This document shows positions 30,606 through 44,400 of a stretch of 64,000 nt of DNA, in pieces. A program made the translations under genes and the position numbers. Source of the stretch: Microglena sp. YARC (lineage: Eukaryota > Chlorophyta > Chlorophyceae > Chlamydomonadales > Chlamydomonadaceae); contig CM039464.1 in assembly GCA_022414725.1 (NCBI GenBank), forward strand, positions 26,391,566 to 26,455,565, given 5' to 3'. Below the pieces are notes generated by a model. It did not search any database. It saw only the letters and a list, made by a program, of their open reading frames with translations, and was not told the DNA's origin. Every line of letters starts with the position of its first letter. Position 1 is the stretch's first letter.

Positions 30606-33600
30606 GTAGTAATAATAGTAAATAAAAAGTATTAGTCACGTAGTCCCAGTTCACTCCCTCTAGTGACTTTGCCCCACATGCACACATCGTTTGCACACAT
30701 GCACATGCACACATCGTTTTGCCGCCGACTGATACAACCGTCGACCAACATGTGCAAAACAGAAAAAAGAAAAATAGACACTAACATAACATGAGTACAA
30801 ATAGTAAGAATACAGACATGGCTAGGGTTAGGCCGGGGGGGTATAGTGGTTTCGTACTATTAGCGCAACTAGCGCTTACCAGCGCTAAAATAAATCTTTA
30901 TTAATAGCTGCCTTCAGGTTTTGCCCAAGGACAGGGGAAAGGAGCTGCCTAGAAGCTGCTACTTGCAGCCCCAAAAAGAAACAGTGATCCAACGTGCTTA
31001 CCAGTTAATAAATAAAGCTTAATAAGAATTTTAGCGCTAGGTGAAGGTGAAGAGAAAATAAATAGGGCATCATCGTGGCTGGTCGTAAGACCATAGCTGA
31101 GAGCTTGGCTGTGGATTAGTGGAACCTCTGGGTAATTTGTTCTCCTCCCGGGACATGCATTATTGTCCGCTGTACTGCTAGGATACGAGTGCCTTATTGG
31201 CATCTGATCAGATGCCAAATAAGGCACTCGAGTCCTAGTAGTATACGCTGACAATAATGCCTGACTCGGGAGGAAAACGGGGGGGTTCGATCCTCTCCAG
31301 AAGGTCGCGGTACACAGGCGGGTTGCGGGTCTGATCAGTACTAAGTTGCCCCCAATCGTAAGACCATAGCCGAGAGCTTGGCTGTGGATTTGTGGAACCT
31401 CTGGGTAATCTGTTCTCCTCCCGGGGCATGCATTATTGTCAGCGTATACTACTAGGACACGAGTGCCTTAATGGCATCTGATTCCATTATCGGCGTGGCT
31501 GGAAACGCAACGCGACAGTAACACAGTATGAGGGTACAAGCACCAGGTCAGCCAGGCTGGCAGGAACAGTGCGCCGACAGTGCGCCGACAGTGACACGTG
31601 GCGGTACAGGTGATCTCCTGTCCTCTGCGAGTGTCGTAGTATAAGCCCCTTAATTAATCGTTCATTAATGTTCGCATTGCGTCGCTCAGTAATTATCATT
31701 CGCGAATGGAAACCGCAACTGTTTACAATCCGCCCAAGTTTTGGTTTGTGAAAAACGGCAAACAGACGTTCATGAGTGTGCAGCTGACGCCTAACCAGCT
31801 TTTTTCACGGCTGAATAGTGTGAAGGGAAAGTGGAATAAGCTCTTGCGACCTGAGATGCAAGGTTCTGAAGATGGGCTGGACACGGATGGGGTCACGGAG
31901 CAGTGTGTCGTCTCTTGCACGAAGTGCACTCGGATATTCAGCCCTGCCAATCCCATGGCGTCCTACAATACGCATTCCAACGCGACAAAAAATCGTACTG
32001 CAAATGGCTTCAGGCTAGGGACAAGAAGAAGGCAGTTGCAGCACTGAATGAGCTGCTGCATGTTGAAAGTGATGATGATGATTTGGTGGTGGTGGAAAAG
32101 GTGGCATTGAGGAGTGGCCCACGCATTGCCAAGCAGCGCAGCAGGATTTCTGTGTCTCAAGGGGGCAGCATGGTTTCTGTGCCCCAAGAGGGCAGGGCAT
32201 GGTGGCCAAACCCAGCCCAAACATCGGAGTTCATTCGGTATTTTGCCATGTTTCTTTACACGAGCGAGACTCCCTTTAACAAGGCAAACAACAGGTCTCT
32301 CAAGAAGATGGGTAATGTGGTGGGCGTCACTATGCCTAATGACAAGGTCTTCCGCACACGATTGTTGGAGGTGGCCTACGGCAGAGCCATTTTTGGGTTT
32401 TTGGCATTTTTGGACAGAGCCTTCCTGGCTTTTGCCATATTCTGTTATGTTATTACGTACTTGTATAATTATTTTCCTCCAATGTAAAGTTTTGATATGA
32501 TAATACAGCTGTCTCCGTTTGCATCCGCAGTAATGAGGTACTTCATCATGGACTCATGATGGGCAGATCATACACAATTGCCAAAAAAAATTAGCATGAT
32601 GCATGGCAACACTCTCCTTGACACATGGCACTTTTTCTGGGTTCTTTTGGCTAAGTTTGGCAAGGTTTGGCTCAATTAGTTGTGCACTATTAGGGCTAAC
32701 TTAGCTAATAGCCCTATTAGGGCTAAGTTTGTCCACCGGTAGCCCTATAGGCCGAAGCCTGGACATGGCGCTTACCCAAAGTGGGGAATGGGGTTGTATA
32801 ATTCGTATTATTATTATTATTATTGTTGTTGTTATTGTTATTATTATTAGCATTATAACAATTACAGCAATAATACTAATACTAATACTAACAATAACAA
32901 CAATCTATATAGATAAAGAAATCATGGTCGTGGTCGTGGTGGTGGTGGTGGTCGTGGTGGTGGTGGTGTCATCGCGTAACCGACTTAACCGACTTCCGGC
33001 CCAGCCAATTCCCGGCCAGCCAATTCACGCTTTTAATCTCTCCTGCTTCAACTTATGCCTGATTGGCCTCCTGCGAATTCTGCCTTATGCAACCTTTGCC
33101 TCCTGCGTATTCTACCTGTTGCGCATCCCGCCCGATTTCTCCTTTTCCCGCCTGAGTTCATCCACCTGATTTCGGTAGCGCTACAGTTCGTCTTCCTACA
33201 AGCTTTTTCCCCTGCATCTCTGCAAGACCTTTCCCTTGCGTCAAGAGACCTGTCGCTGCGCACAACGGGAGGTCACGTGGTGAGTCAGCCGACCTGTCAG
33301 AAATGTCCGAATCGCATCCATCCCATGTCACAAATTTGACTGCAAAATCTTCCCACTGCATTGAGAAATATGTCGCTCCGCATTGTGCCATAGCAAGTAC
33401 GCATCAAAGTTGACCGAATGAAAAATCTCGCTGAGCATTCTCGCCCTAACTTGAGCAAACATAAATAAAAAAATCACGTATTCCCAGTCCTCCCCCCCCT
33501 GTGCCTTCGACCCACATGCATACTTCATTTTGTCGTTGACCATTACAAGCGTGACGAATACAAATAGACACCAGCATAGTAAGAATATCGGCATGGCGCT

Positions 33601-36600
33601 TACCCAAAGTGTGGAATGGGGTTGTACTTTGCGTCCATTTGTTGTACGTAGTCCCAATTCTCCCCCCCAGTGCTGTCGCCCCACATGCGCACGTCCTTGT
33701 TGCCGTAGTGCTCCTCGTTCCACCATCGCTGGTAGCGCCCTTGGCTGCCGTCACTCCACACCTGATGGAATGGGGGTATTCGGTTGGAAGGTTGTTGTTG
33801 TTGGTGTTGCTGTTGCCGTAGTGCTCGACATTTCACCAACGTTGGTAGCGCCCATTGTTGCCGTCACTCCACACCTGATGGAATGGGGGTACGTGGTTTA
33901 GGTGGTTGGTTTAGGTGGTTGTTACTGTTGTTGCCGTAGTGATCCTCATCCCACCATCGCTGGCAGCGCCCTTTGCTGCTGTCACTCCACACCTGATGGA
34001 TGGTGGGGGTAGGGGGTTGGTTAAGGTGGTTGCTGTCGGATTGGGTGGTTGAAGGACGAGGTTAAAAGGTGGTTTAGGTGATTGTTGTTGTTGCTGTAGT
34101 GCTCCTTGTTCCACTATCGCTGGCAGCGCCCTTTGCTGCCGTCACTCCACACCTGATGGATGATGGGGGTAGGGGGTTGGTTAAGGTGGTTGTTGTTGGA
34201 TTGGGTGGTTGAAGGACGTGGTCGGAAGGTGATTTAGGTGGTTGGTGTGGTTAATGTGGTTGGTTGGATTGGGTGGTTGAAGAACGTGGTTGGAAGGTGG
34301 TTTAGGTGGTTTAGGTGGCTGGTGTGGTTGCTGTTGGATTGGGTGGTTGAAGGACGTGGTTGGAAGGTGGTTTAGGTGGTTGGTGTGGTTGGAGGACGTG
34401 GTTGGAAGGTGGTTTAGGTGGTTGGTGTGGTTGGTGTGGTTGGATTGGGTGGTTGAAGGACTTGGTTGGAAGATGGTTTAGCCGGTTGGTGTGGTTACAT
34501 TGGGTGGTTGGAGGACGTAATTGGAAGGTGGTTTAGGTGGTTTATATGGTTGGATTGGATGGCTGAAGGAGCTGGTTGGAAGGTGGTTTATGTGGTTGGT
34601 GTGGTGGATTGGGTGGTTTAAGTAGGTGGTTGGAAGGTGGTTTAGGTGGTTGGTGTGGTTAGATTGGGTGGTTGAAGGAGGTGGTTGGAAGGTGGTTCAG
34701 GTGGTTTATGTGGCTGGCTTGGGTGGTTGAAGGAGGTGGTTGGATGGTGGTTGGTCTACCCGGATCTGAATCATCTCACCTCGCCATGCTTTGTGCCCTT
34801 TCCATCCCCAAAGGTCTCTTCCCACTTGTCGCCCCACTGCTCCAAAGCGCCATCAGTCAGCTTCCTTTCGGCCCACTTGTCGGTGTACTTCCTACAGCCC
34901 CCCTGCCCGTCATAGTTCTCACCTGAAAGCAGTACAAAATGTTTTTAATGGTTCAGTTGGTTGGTTTGTCTAGTTGGTTGGTTGGTTGGTTGGTTGGTTG
35001 GTTGGTTGGTTGGTTGGTTGGTTGGTTGATTAATTTGTTTGTTTGTTTGTTTGATTCATTTGGTTAGTTGGTTGGTCTGTTGACTCACGTGGTTGGTTGA
35101 TTGGTTTGTTTGTTTGTTTGTTGGTTAGTTGGTTGATTAATTTGGTGAGTTGGTTGTTTGGTTGACTCATGTGGTTTGTTGGTTGGTTGGATGGTTGATC
35201 CATTTTGTTTGTTGGTTGGTTGGATGGTTGGTTGATTAATTTTGTTTGTTGGTTTTGTTGGTTTGTTGATTCATTTGTTTGTTTGTTTGTTGGTTGTTTG
35301 GCTCATTTGATTCGTCGGTTGATTTAATCATTTGGTTGGTTGATTCATTTGGTTGGTTTGTTTGTTGTTTGGTTGGTTGGTTGACTCAGTTGGTTAGTAG
35401 ACTCAGCTGGTTGTTGGTTCATTTGGTTGGTTGACTCAGTTTGTTTGTTTGTTTGTTTGTTGACTCAGTTGGTTGGTTGGTTTGCTGGCTGGCTGGTTGG
35501 TTGGTTGGTTGGTTGGTTGGTTGGTTGGTTGGTTGGTTGGTTGGTTGGTTGGTTGGTTGGTTGGTTTGGCTGGTTTGGTTGGTTTGGTTGGTTAGTTGGT
35601 TGACTAATTGGTTTGTTTGTTTGTTGGTTTGTTGGTTTGTTGGTTTGTTGGTTGGTTGGTTGGTTGCTTGGTTGGTTGCCTCATTTGGTTGATTGGTTGG
35701 TTGATTGGTTGGTTTGGGATTGTTCAAAGTATAATATATCTTATACAAATGGCAAAATGTCAACAACAATCTTAAACTGCTTAGTTGATATTTATGACTA
35801 TAACACAAATGATGGCTCATAGTATGCATGGCTCATCACGTATTATGCATGGCTCATCACGTATTATGCATGGCTCATCATGTATTATGAAGCAATGACT
35901 AGGCAGATGTAAACTAGTTCCTCCATTTCCTCCCTCTGGAAAGTCAAATTAACATGGGTGCTGGGGCATGTCACAAGTACACCCTACGGTACACAGGGCA
36001 CACCATCTTCCAATTGATTGCTGCCTCCATAGGTGGACTAGGGGGGCAGACTAGTAAGCATGTTGTGCTACTCTGATGTTAGTGTGTGTTGTGGGCACAA
36101 AAACTGACCTAAATGTGTGTGCGTGTGTGTGTGCGCGTGTGATACACACTGACCTAGGTGTGTACGGACCCCAGCCTGTAGACCCTATACGAGCACTTGA
36201 CCCAGTGCATGGAGCCCCAACCTCAACAGGCCGTTCAAATTTGAATGGGTGCCACATGAAAGTCATGAATGTCGGTGTCATTCTTGGCCCACTTGTCCGC
36301 CCACTTGTCCGCCCACTTGTTGGCCCAGCCTGTCTTGCCAAACATATGTAAATAAATAAATAAATAGACAAATAAATAAATAAATATACAAATAAGTAAA
36401 TAAGTAAATAAATAAATAAAAGAAGTAACTAAATAACTAACTAAATAAATAAATAAATACATGAATAAGCAAACAAACAAGCAAATAAATACAGAAATAA
36501 ATAGTACGCCTTGTGATGAGGGCACAAGCACGGCTCTCACACCACTCACCCACTTCTCATGACAAACATTGATGTCATTCTTGGCCCACTTGTCAGTCCA

Positions 36601-39600
36601 CCCAGTCTTGCCATACATAAGTCAGTAAGTATGTAAGTTAGTAAATAAATGAATAAATAAATAAATAAACAAATACATACATAAATAAATACAAAAATAA
36701 ATAAAAGAAGTAACTAAATAAAAAAAGAAACACATCAATTAATGCAGTCTTGCCATTAGTAAATAAATAAATAAATAAATACATAAATAAATAAATAAAG
36801 ACATAAATAAATAGTTAGCCTTATTATGAGGGTGCAAGCACGGCCCTCACATCACTCACCCCACTTCTCATGCCAAACATTGATGTCATTCTTGGCCCAC
36901 TTGTCCGCCCACTTGTTGGCCCACCCAGTCTTGCCATATTCCTCTCCCCACTGCTCCTCCCACTCTTGACCCGTGCTGTTGCGTGCTCGCCTGCACTCAT
37001 GTGGTTGGTTGGTTGGTTGGTTGGTTGGTTGGTTGGTTGGCTGGTTGGTTGATTTGATGGTTGGTTGGTTGGTTGGCTTGCTGGTTTTTTGGTTGGTTGG
37101 TTTGATGGTTGGTCGGTTGGCTTGCTGGTTGGTTGGTTGGTTGGTTTGATGGTTGGTCGGTTGACTGGTTTGATGGTTGATTGGTTGGTTGGATGGCTAG
37201 TTTGATGAATGGTTGATTGGATGGCTGGTTGGATGGTTGGTTGGTTGGTTGGTTTGATGGTTGGTTGGTTTGATGGTTGGTTGGATGGTTGGTTGGTTGG
37301 TTGGTTTGATGGTTGGTCGGTTGGCTGGTTGGCTGGTTGGTTGATTGGTTGGGTTGTTGGTTGGTTGGATGGCTGGTTGGATGGTTGGTTGGCTGCTTTG
37401 ATGGTTGGTTGGTTGGTTGGATGGCTGGTTGGATGGTTGGTTGGCTGCTTTGATGGTTGGTTGGTTGGATGGCTGGTTGGTTGGTTTGATGGTTGGTTGG
37501 TTGGTTGGTTTGATAGTTGGTCGGTTGGCTGGTTGGCTGGTTGGTTGATTGGTTGGGTCGTTGGTTGGTTGGATGGCTGGTTGGATGGTTGGTTGGCTGC
37601 TTTGATGGTTGGTTGGTTGGTTGGATGGCTGGTTGGATGGTTGGTTGGTTGGATGGCTGGTTGGATGGTTGGTTAGTTGGATGGCTGGTTGGATGGTTGG
37701 TTGGTTGGTTGGCTGGTTGGATGGTTGGTTGGTTGGATGGCTGGTTGTATGGTTGGTTGTATGGTTGGTTGGTTGGATGGCTGGTTGGATGGTTGGTTGG
37801 TTGGTTGAATGGCTGGTTGGATGGCTGGTTGGATGGATGATACCTCCTCCCTACTCCTCTCATCTCCTCCCACTCCTCTCCTATCCCCTTCCCTACTCTC
37901 CACTCCACTCCACTCCACTCCTCTCCACTCTACTCCTCTCCATTCCCCTTCTCTCCTCCACACTCCAACCCTCTCAACTCCCCTTCCCTACTCCCCACTC
38001 CTCTCCACACACCAACAAGACATGCCCAAGTACCCACTTATGAGCAGTACGCTCAATCCTCATTTCCAAGGTGCTTTGATCGTAGAGCAGCTTCTGTCTC
38101 CACTCCTCTCGTCTCGCCTTCCCTCCTCCCCCCTCCTCCCTAATCCTCTCCCTTTACCTCCTCCCCACTTCACCCCACTCTACTTCACTCCCCTTCCCTC
38201 CTCCCCACTCATCCACACACGGCAACAAGACATGCCCATGGATCCACTTATGCACAGTACGCTCGATCCAATCCAATCCAACCCTGTGGACCCACAAGCA
38301 CATACTGCCCAAAGCTTTGCCCGAGAACTCAATTGTGAGCAGTACGCTCAATCCTCATTTCCAAGGTGCTTTGATCATAGAATAGCTTCTGTCGCCACTC
38401 CACTCCTCCCCTCTCCCGTTCCCTCCTACCCACTCCACCCCTCTCCTCTCCATTCCTCTCCCCTCCTCCCCACTCATCTCCATACACAAACAAGACATGC
38501 CCAAGTACCCACTTGTGAGCAGTACGCTCAATCCTCATTTCCAAGGTGCTTTGATCGTAGAACAGTTTCTCTCTCCACTCCTCGTTCCATGCGCCTCCAT
38601 CACCGTCGCATCCCCGCTTCACAGCACCCATCTCCTTGTAACCGGTAGCGTCAGAGGCCTCCCAGTGGCACTCCTCAAAGTTGACCTGCAAGGGGAGAGG
38701 GAGGGGGTGGGGGTAGGGTGGGTGGGGGTTGTGTGCGTGTGTGTGTGTGTAGGGGTGGGGTGGTGGTGGTGGTGGTGGTGGTGGTGGGGGGGGGTGGTTG
38801 AGAAGAGTTGAGTTGAGTTGAGTTGAGCTGAGTTGAGTTGAGTTGAGTTGAGAAGAGTTGAGTTGAGTTGAGTTTAGCTGAGTTGAGAAGAGTCGAGAAG
38901 AGTTGATTTGAGTTGAGGGGGTGGGGTAGCGCCAGATGCCTCCCAGTGGCACTCCTCAAAGTTGACCCGCAAGGGGAGAGGGAGGGGGTGAGGTGGGGTG
39001 TGAGTGTGGGTGGGGGGTGGGGGGTGAGTTGAGGGGGTGGGGTAGCGCCAGATGCCTCCCAGTGGCACTCCTCAAAGTTGACCCGCAAGGGGAGAGGGAG
39101 GGGGTGAGGTGGGGTGTGAGTGTGGGTGGGGGGTGGGGGGTGAGTTGAGGGGGTGGGGTAGCGCCAGATGCCTCCCAGTGGCATTCCTCAAAGTTGACCT
39201 GGGGAGAGGGAGTGTGTGTGTGTATATGTGTGTAGGGGTGGGTGTGTGTGGGGGGTGACGCGGCTATTTCATGATGAGTTATGAGACATCTCACCTTGCC
39301 ATCTGCTGAGGCACGCCATGTGTAATGTGTGTGTGTGATATGTGTGTGTGCGTGAGAGAGAGTGAGTGTGTGTTGTGTGTGTGTGTGTGGAGGGGGGGGG
39401 GGGGGGGGGGGGGGGGGCTATATCATGGTGAATCATGAGCACATCTCACCTTTCCATCTGCTGAGGCGCCCCGCAGAAGCGACCATGTCTTGCAGTAGCC
39501 GTTGTCCCCCCACTCGTATCCACTCAGCTTTTCATACCTGTAAACACAATTGTGTGGAATGGTGTTGTTAAATGGTGTGGAATGGTGTGGAATGGTGTGA

Positions 39601-41434
39601 GATTGAGTGTAATGGTGGAGGAGTGTAAGGGGTGGGGTCATGGAGTGCTTCTATCATACATTAGGCAGTCAGACACAACCTTACCTAACATTAAATAACA
39701 TTAAATATGATGACCCATCATTAAATAACATTAAATCAGATAACCTAACCTTTTATTACATTAAATGAACTTGAGAAAACGGAGTCCAATAGGCAGTCAG
39801 ACACATCTCAACATAATGTGACATACCATAACAGAATGTAATACCGGTATTACATAATATAATATAATATGATATAATATAATATAATATAATATAATAT
39901 AATATAATATAATATAATATAACATAATATAATATAATATAATATAATATAATATAATATAATATAATATAATATAGTATAATATAATATAATATAATAT
40001 AATATAATATAATCTATATATATATAAAGAAATCATGGTCGTGGTCGTGGTGGTCGTGGTGGTGTCATCGCGTAACCGACTTAACCGACTTCCCGCCCAG
40101 CCAATTCCCGCTCAGCCAATTTACGCTTTTTATCCCTCCTACTTCAACTTCTGCCTGATTGGCCTCCTGCGAATTCTGCCTTAAGCAACCTTCGCATCCT
40201 GCGTATTCTACCTGATGCGCATCCCGCCCGATTTCTCCTTTTCCCGCCTGAGTTCATCCACCTGATTTCGGTAGCGCTACAGTTCGTCTTCCTACAAGCT
40301 TTTCCCCTGCATCTCTGCAAGACCATTCCCTTGCGTCAAGAGACCTGTCGCTGCGCACAACGGGAGGTGACTTGGTGACCGACCTGTCAGAAATGTCCGA
40401 ATCGCATCCATCCCATGTCACAAACTTGACTGCAAATTCTTCCCACTGCATTGAGAAACATGTCGCTCCGCATTGTGTCATAGCAAGTACGCATCAAAGT
40501 TGACCGAATGAAAAATCTCGCTGAGCATTCTCGCCCTAACTTGACCGAACATCTCAAATTAGCAACTGGACTGCAACTTCTTCCCACTGCATCGAGAAAC
40601 ATGTCGTCGCTGTGCATTGTGCTAAAGCGAGCACGCGGCAAAGTTGAATTAGAACCTAGCGATGTTTCCAAGTCTCAGATCGAGTAGACTTCCGTAGCAG
40701 TTGCGGTGAACAGGATTGTTCTTCGGCCGAACTGAATACATGCTCGCTAAGAAGAAGCTTTAGTTATATACAGTTGCGATTGCGCAGGTTCAGCTTTTTC
40801 AGTGGGGTCGACTATCGATCACAGGTGAGGTGGCAGGGAAGCAGGTCCGATGCTTTTAGCGGAGTCGGATGATGCGCAAACGTTGTCGATGCTCATCGTC
40901 CCGTTTGCCTTTCAGCTATGGCAAAGCCCACAGCTGAAGTGGAGGGAGGCAGATATGGAGTGCGTGTGCTTGTGGGTGCGTGTAGGAGGGTGGGGGGGGG
41001 GGGGGGGGGGGATGAGAATGGGGAGAGGGTGGGGGCTGGTGGGATGGCTGGGGTGGGGGAAGGGATGGAGTCAGGAGATATGTCAGGAAGAGTAAGGGAG
41101 TATGTTTGTGGGCGGGGGTACATGGTTGGGTGGGTGGGGGAGATAACTAGGGGGGGGGGAGGGGGTACGGTGGTGTTAGTGTGCTTGTGGGTGCACAAGG
41201 GAGACCATCCCATGGGATATGCGTCCGTCAATGTTTTGAGTTGCATGCACTGCAGAGAAAACCGTTTTGCAACCCAGCCCAAAACAGGTGTGGCCGACGG
41301 GAGGGAAGGGGGGAGGGGGCGGATAATGCTTTGGTGGTGGTGGTGTGTGAATGGGGGGGGGGCTTCAAGTGTAAACCATTAGGTAACCAGCCCCAAATAG
41401 GTGTGGCCAAAGGCCAAACGGGCACTGTACTATG

Positions 41435-41479
<45 letters not shown>

Positions 41480-44400
41480 CTTCGTGAGAGTAGGTGTGGC
41501 CACCGGCCACACGGGCTACCGTACTAGTATAATATAATATAATATAATATAATATAATATAATATAATATAATATATATATATATATAATATAATATAAT
41601 ATAAATAATATAATATAATATAATATAATATAATATATTATAATATAATATAATATAACATATCTCCATAGGTGCCTAAGTCAGACCCTGAGTGATACGG
41701 ATGGATTGAGCCTATGCCCTCAAGTCCAAAAACAAATATTTGTTGCTAATAAGTTGCCCAACCACATCAGTTCAACACACAAATACTCGGATTTGTTTTT
41801 TCTCAAATGGTGGGGACCAGGTCAAGTGAAACATGCTAATTTGTTACTAAGGGGTTCCCTAAGTCGATACGGGTTTTACGTAGGAAGTGATACGGAGCCT
41901 ATCGCGACTGAAACAAGCCATTTTAAAAGAACACTGGGTACAAATGTTGTGTAACGTCTTTCCCTACCAGTAGTTATTACGGAAGGTCTTGGAAGGCAGT
42001 ACACAGGCAGTACAGTTGAGTACGGACCCCAAAAACACTGATTATTTACATTTCGTGGGTATCCTAAGTCTATGTCAGAGTTGCACAGCCTCAATTGAAA
42101 CATTTTGGGCCTCGGTTTTGCCCTATATCAAGATATAGCGTGCAGAACAACTTATTCTTTTTTTCGAAAAATTCTAAAATCAAAATTCAAATATGTTTTG
42201 AAAATAAATTCAAAAAAAAGAACTTTTTTTTAATTTGTCTTCAAACATCCACATCTGAACTCAGTTTTTGATTTGGGGTAGATCATTGAAAACACACCCT
42301 AATCCTGAGCCATGGTGTGGTAGGCCACAGGGAGGTGAAATCTTGAGATGTACAGCTATTTCAGTAGATTCCGAGGCCAAGGCTGAAGCGCAGCCTCCGA
42401 CCTTGTAATAGGGGTTCGATAAGCCTTTCGTCCTGAGGTACCTTTCTTCGGAATAGCTCACGCGGCCTCATATCTGACGCGATCTGGATTTGTATCACTA
42501 ATTATCGCACATCTGATGTACTGCCACCGGCCTGCCGAACAACGCTGCTCACGACCAGATGCGAACGCGCACGAAAAGTAGCTACGCGCATAGCTGACAC
42601 CGTCGCGAACAATATGAGCCTGACAGAATTCGATTCCAAGCAGTTTGGGCCATGTACGGCTCTGTATCACATTCTTGTATCGACTTAGGGCGTTTTCGGA
42701 CTTAGGCACCTATGGAGATAATATAATATAATATAATATAATATAATATAATATAATACAAAATAATAAAAAATCACATCACATCAGATAATATACAATC
42801 ACACCACATCACATCACATCAAATAACAGATCATTACCTTACATTGCAAGACAACCTTACATAGCCTATCCTATCCTATCCTATCCTATCCTATCCTATC
42901 CTATCCTATCCTATCCTATCCTAACATAGCCTAGCATAGCATAACATTGTCATAGTCAGGTCGGTGTCGGCCCAAGCTAAACCCACACCACAACTTCCGG
43001 GGGGGTCTTTCAAGCATTAGAAGTTGTAGTGTGGCTTTACGGAGCCAAAAGAAAAGCAGCCAGGCAAGTACACGACACACACTCACTGTGTTCCATCAGC
43101 CAGCACACCAGCGCCATCTGCCATGGCCTTCCCAGCCTCACTATCCCCCTTAAGCTCATTTGTTTGTATTAGTATTAAATTTGAACTTCTCTGCAAAGGC
43201 AGCGATTATCCAACGCATGCGAGTACACGAAGCAGCACACAAAACAGTGCAGCATGCGAGTACACAAAGCAGTACACATAACAGTGCAGCATGTGAGTAC
43301 ACAAAGCAGTACACAAAACAGTACACAAAGCAGTACAGCTTGCGAGTACATAAAACAGTGACACCCACGTTGTTCCATCAGCCAGCACACCAGCACCATC
43401 AGCCATCGCCTTCCCAGCTGCACTAGCACCCTTCAGCTCAGTTTCAGAATCTTGTTGGGCCACAGTTGGAGGCAGGTGTGCAGTGGTGAGGTCCATGATG
43501 GATTGCAGTGGTGGCAGCTTAGCAGAGCGAGATGACAGGATGTCTTGCTCCTCCTGCACATGCATGCGGTACAAGGAATTTGAGCATCCAGTCTATTCCC
43601 TTCTTATTAATTTTATTTTTATTTTTATTTTATTTTATTTTTATTTATTTATATTTTTGGCCGCAGTTGGAGGTAGGTGAGCTGAGGTGAGGTCCATGAT
43701 GGATTGCAGAGGTGGCAGCTTAGCAGAGCGAGATGACAGGATGTCTTGCTTCTCCTGCACAAGCATGCGGTACAAGGCATGTTTTATTTCCCTTTATTTT
43801 ATTTTTATTTTGTGCCACAGTCGGAGGCTGGTGAGCAGAGTTGAGGTCCATGATGGATTTCGAAGGTGGCAGCTTAGCAGAGCGGGATGAAAGGATGTCT
43901 TGCTCCTCCTGTACATGCATGACTAAATATGGTTTATTTCATTTTATTTTATTTTTATTTTTATTCCTGGTACCAGTGGGAGGCAGGTGAGCTAAAGTGA
44001 GGTCCATGATGGATTGCAGCGGCGGCAGCTTAGCAGAACGGGACAAAAGGATGTCCTGCTCCTCCTGCACACGCATGTGGTATTAGGCATGTGTGGATAC
44101 AGTTTATTTCCTTTTATTTCCTTTTTTTATTTTTTTATTTCATTTTTTTATTATGTTTTGGGCCACAGTAGGAGGCAGGTGAGCAGAGGAGAGATCCATG
44201 ACGAATTTCAAAGGTAGCAGCTTAGCAGAGTGGGGTGAAAGGATGTCTTGCTCCTCCTGTACATACATTTGCGTGTGTGTGTATGTTTGTGTATGAAAAG
44301 AGTTTTAGATTCATATCTTCTGTAGTCATGTCAAAGTGTGGGTGGGAGAGGTGGAGGTAGGGTAGATAAAGGTAGGTGAGCAGAGTTGAGGCCCATGGTG

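Noticed and set aside
36997..37908. 303-codon frame of Asn-Gln-Pro-Thr repeats
   Set aside because: Tetranucleotide GGTT/GGAT repeat read on the minus strand.
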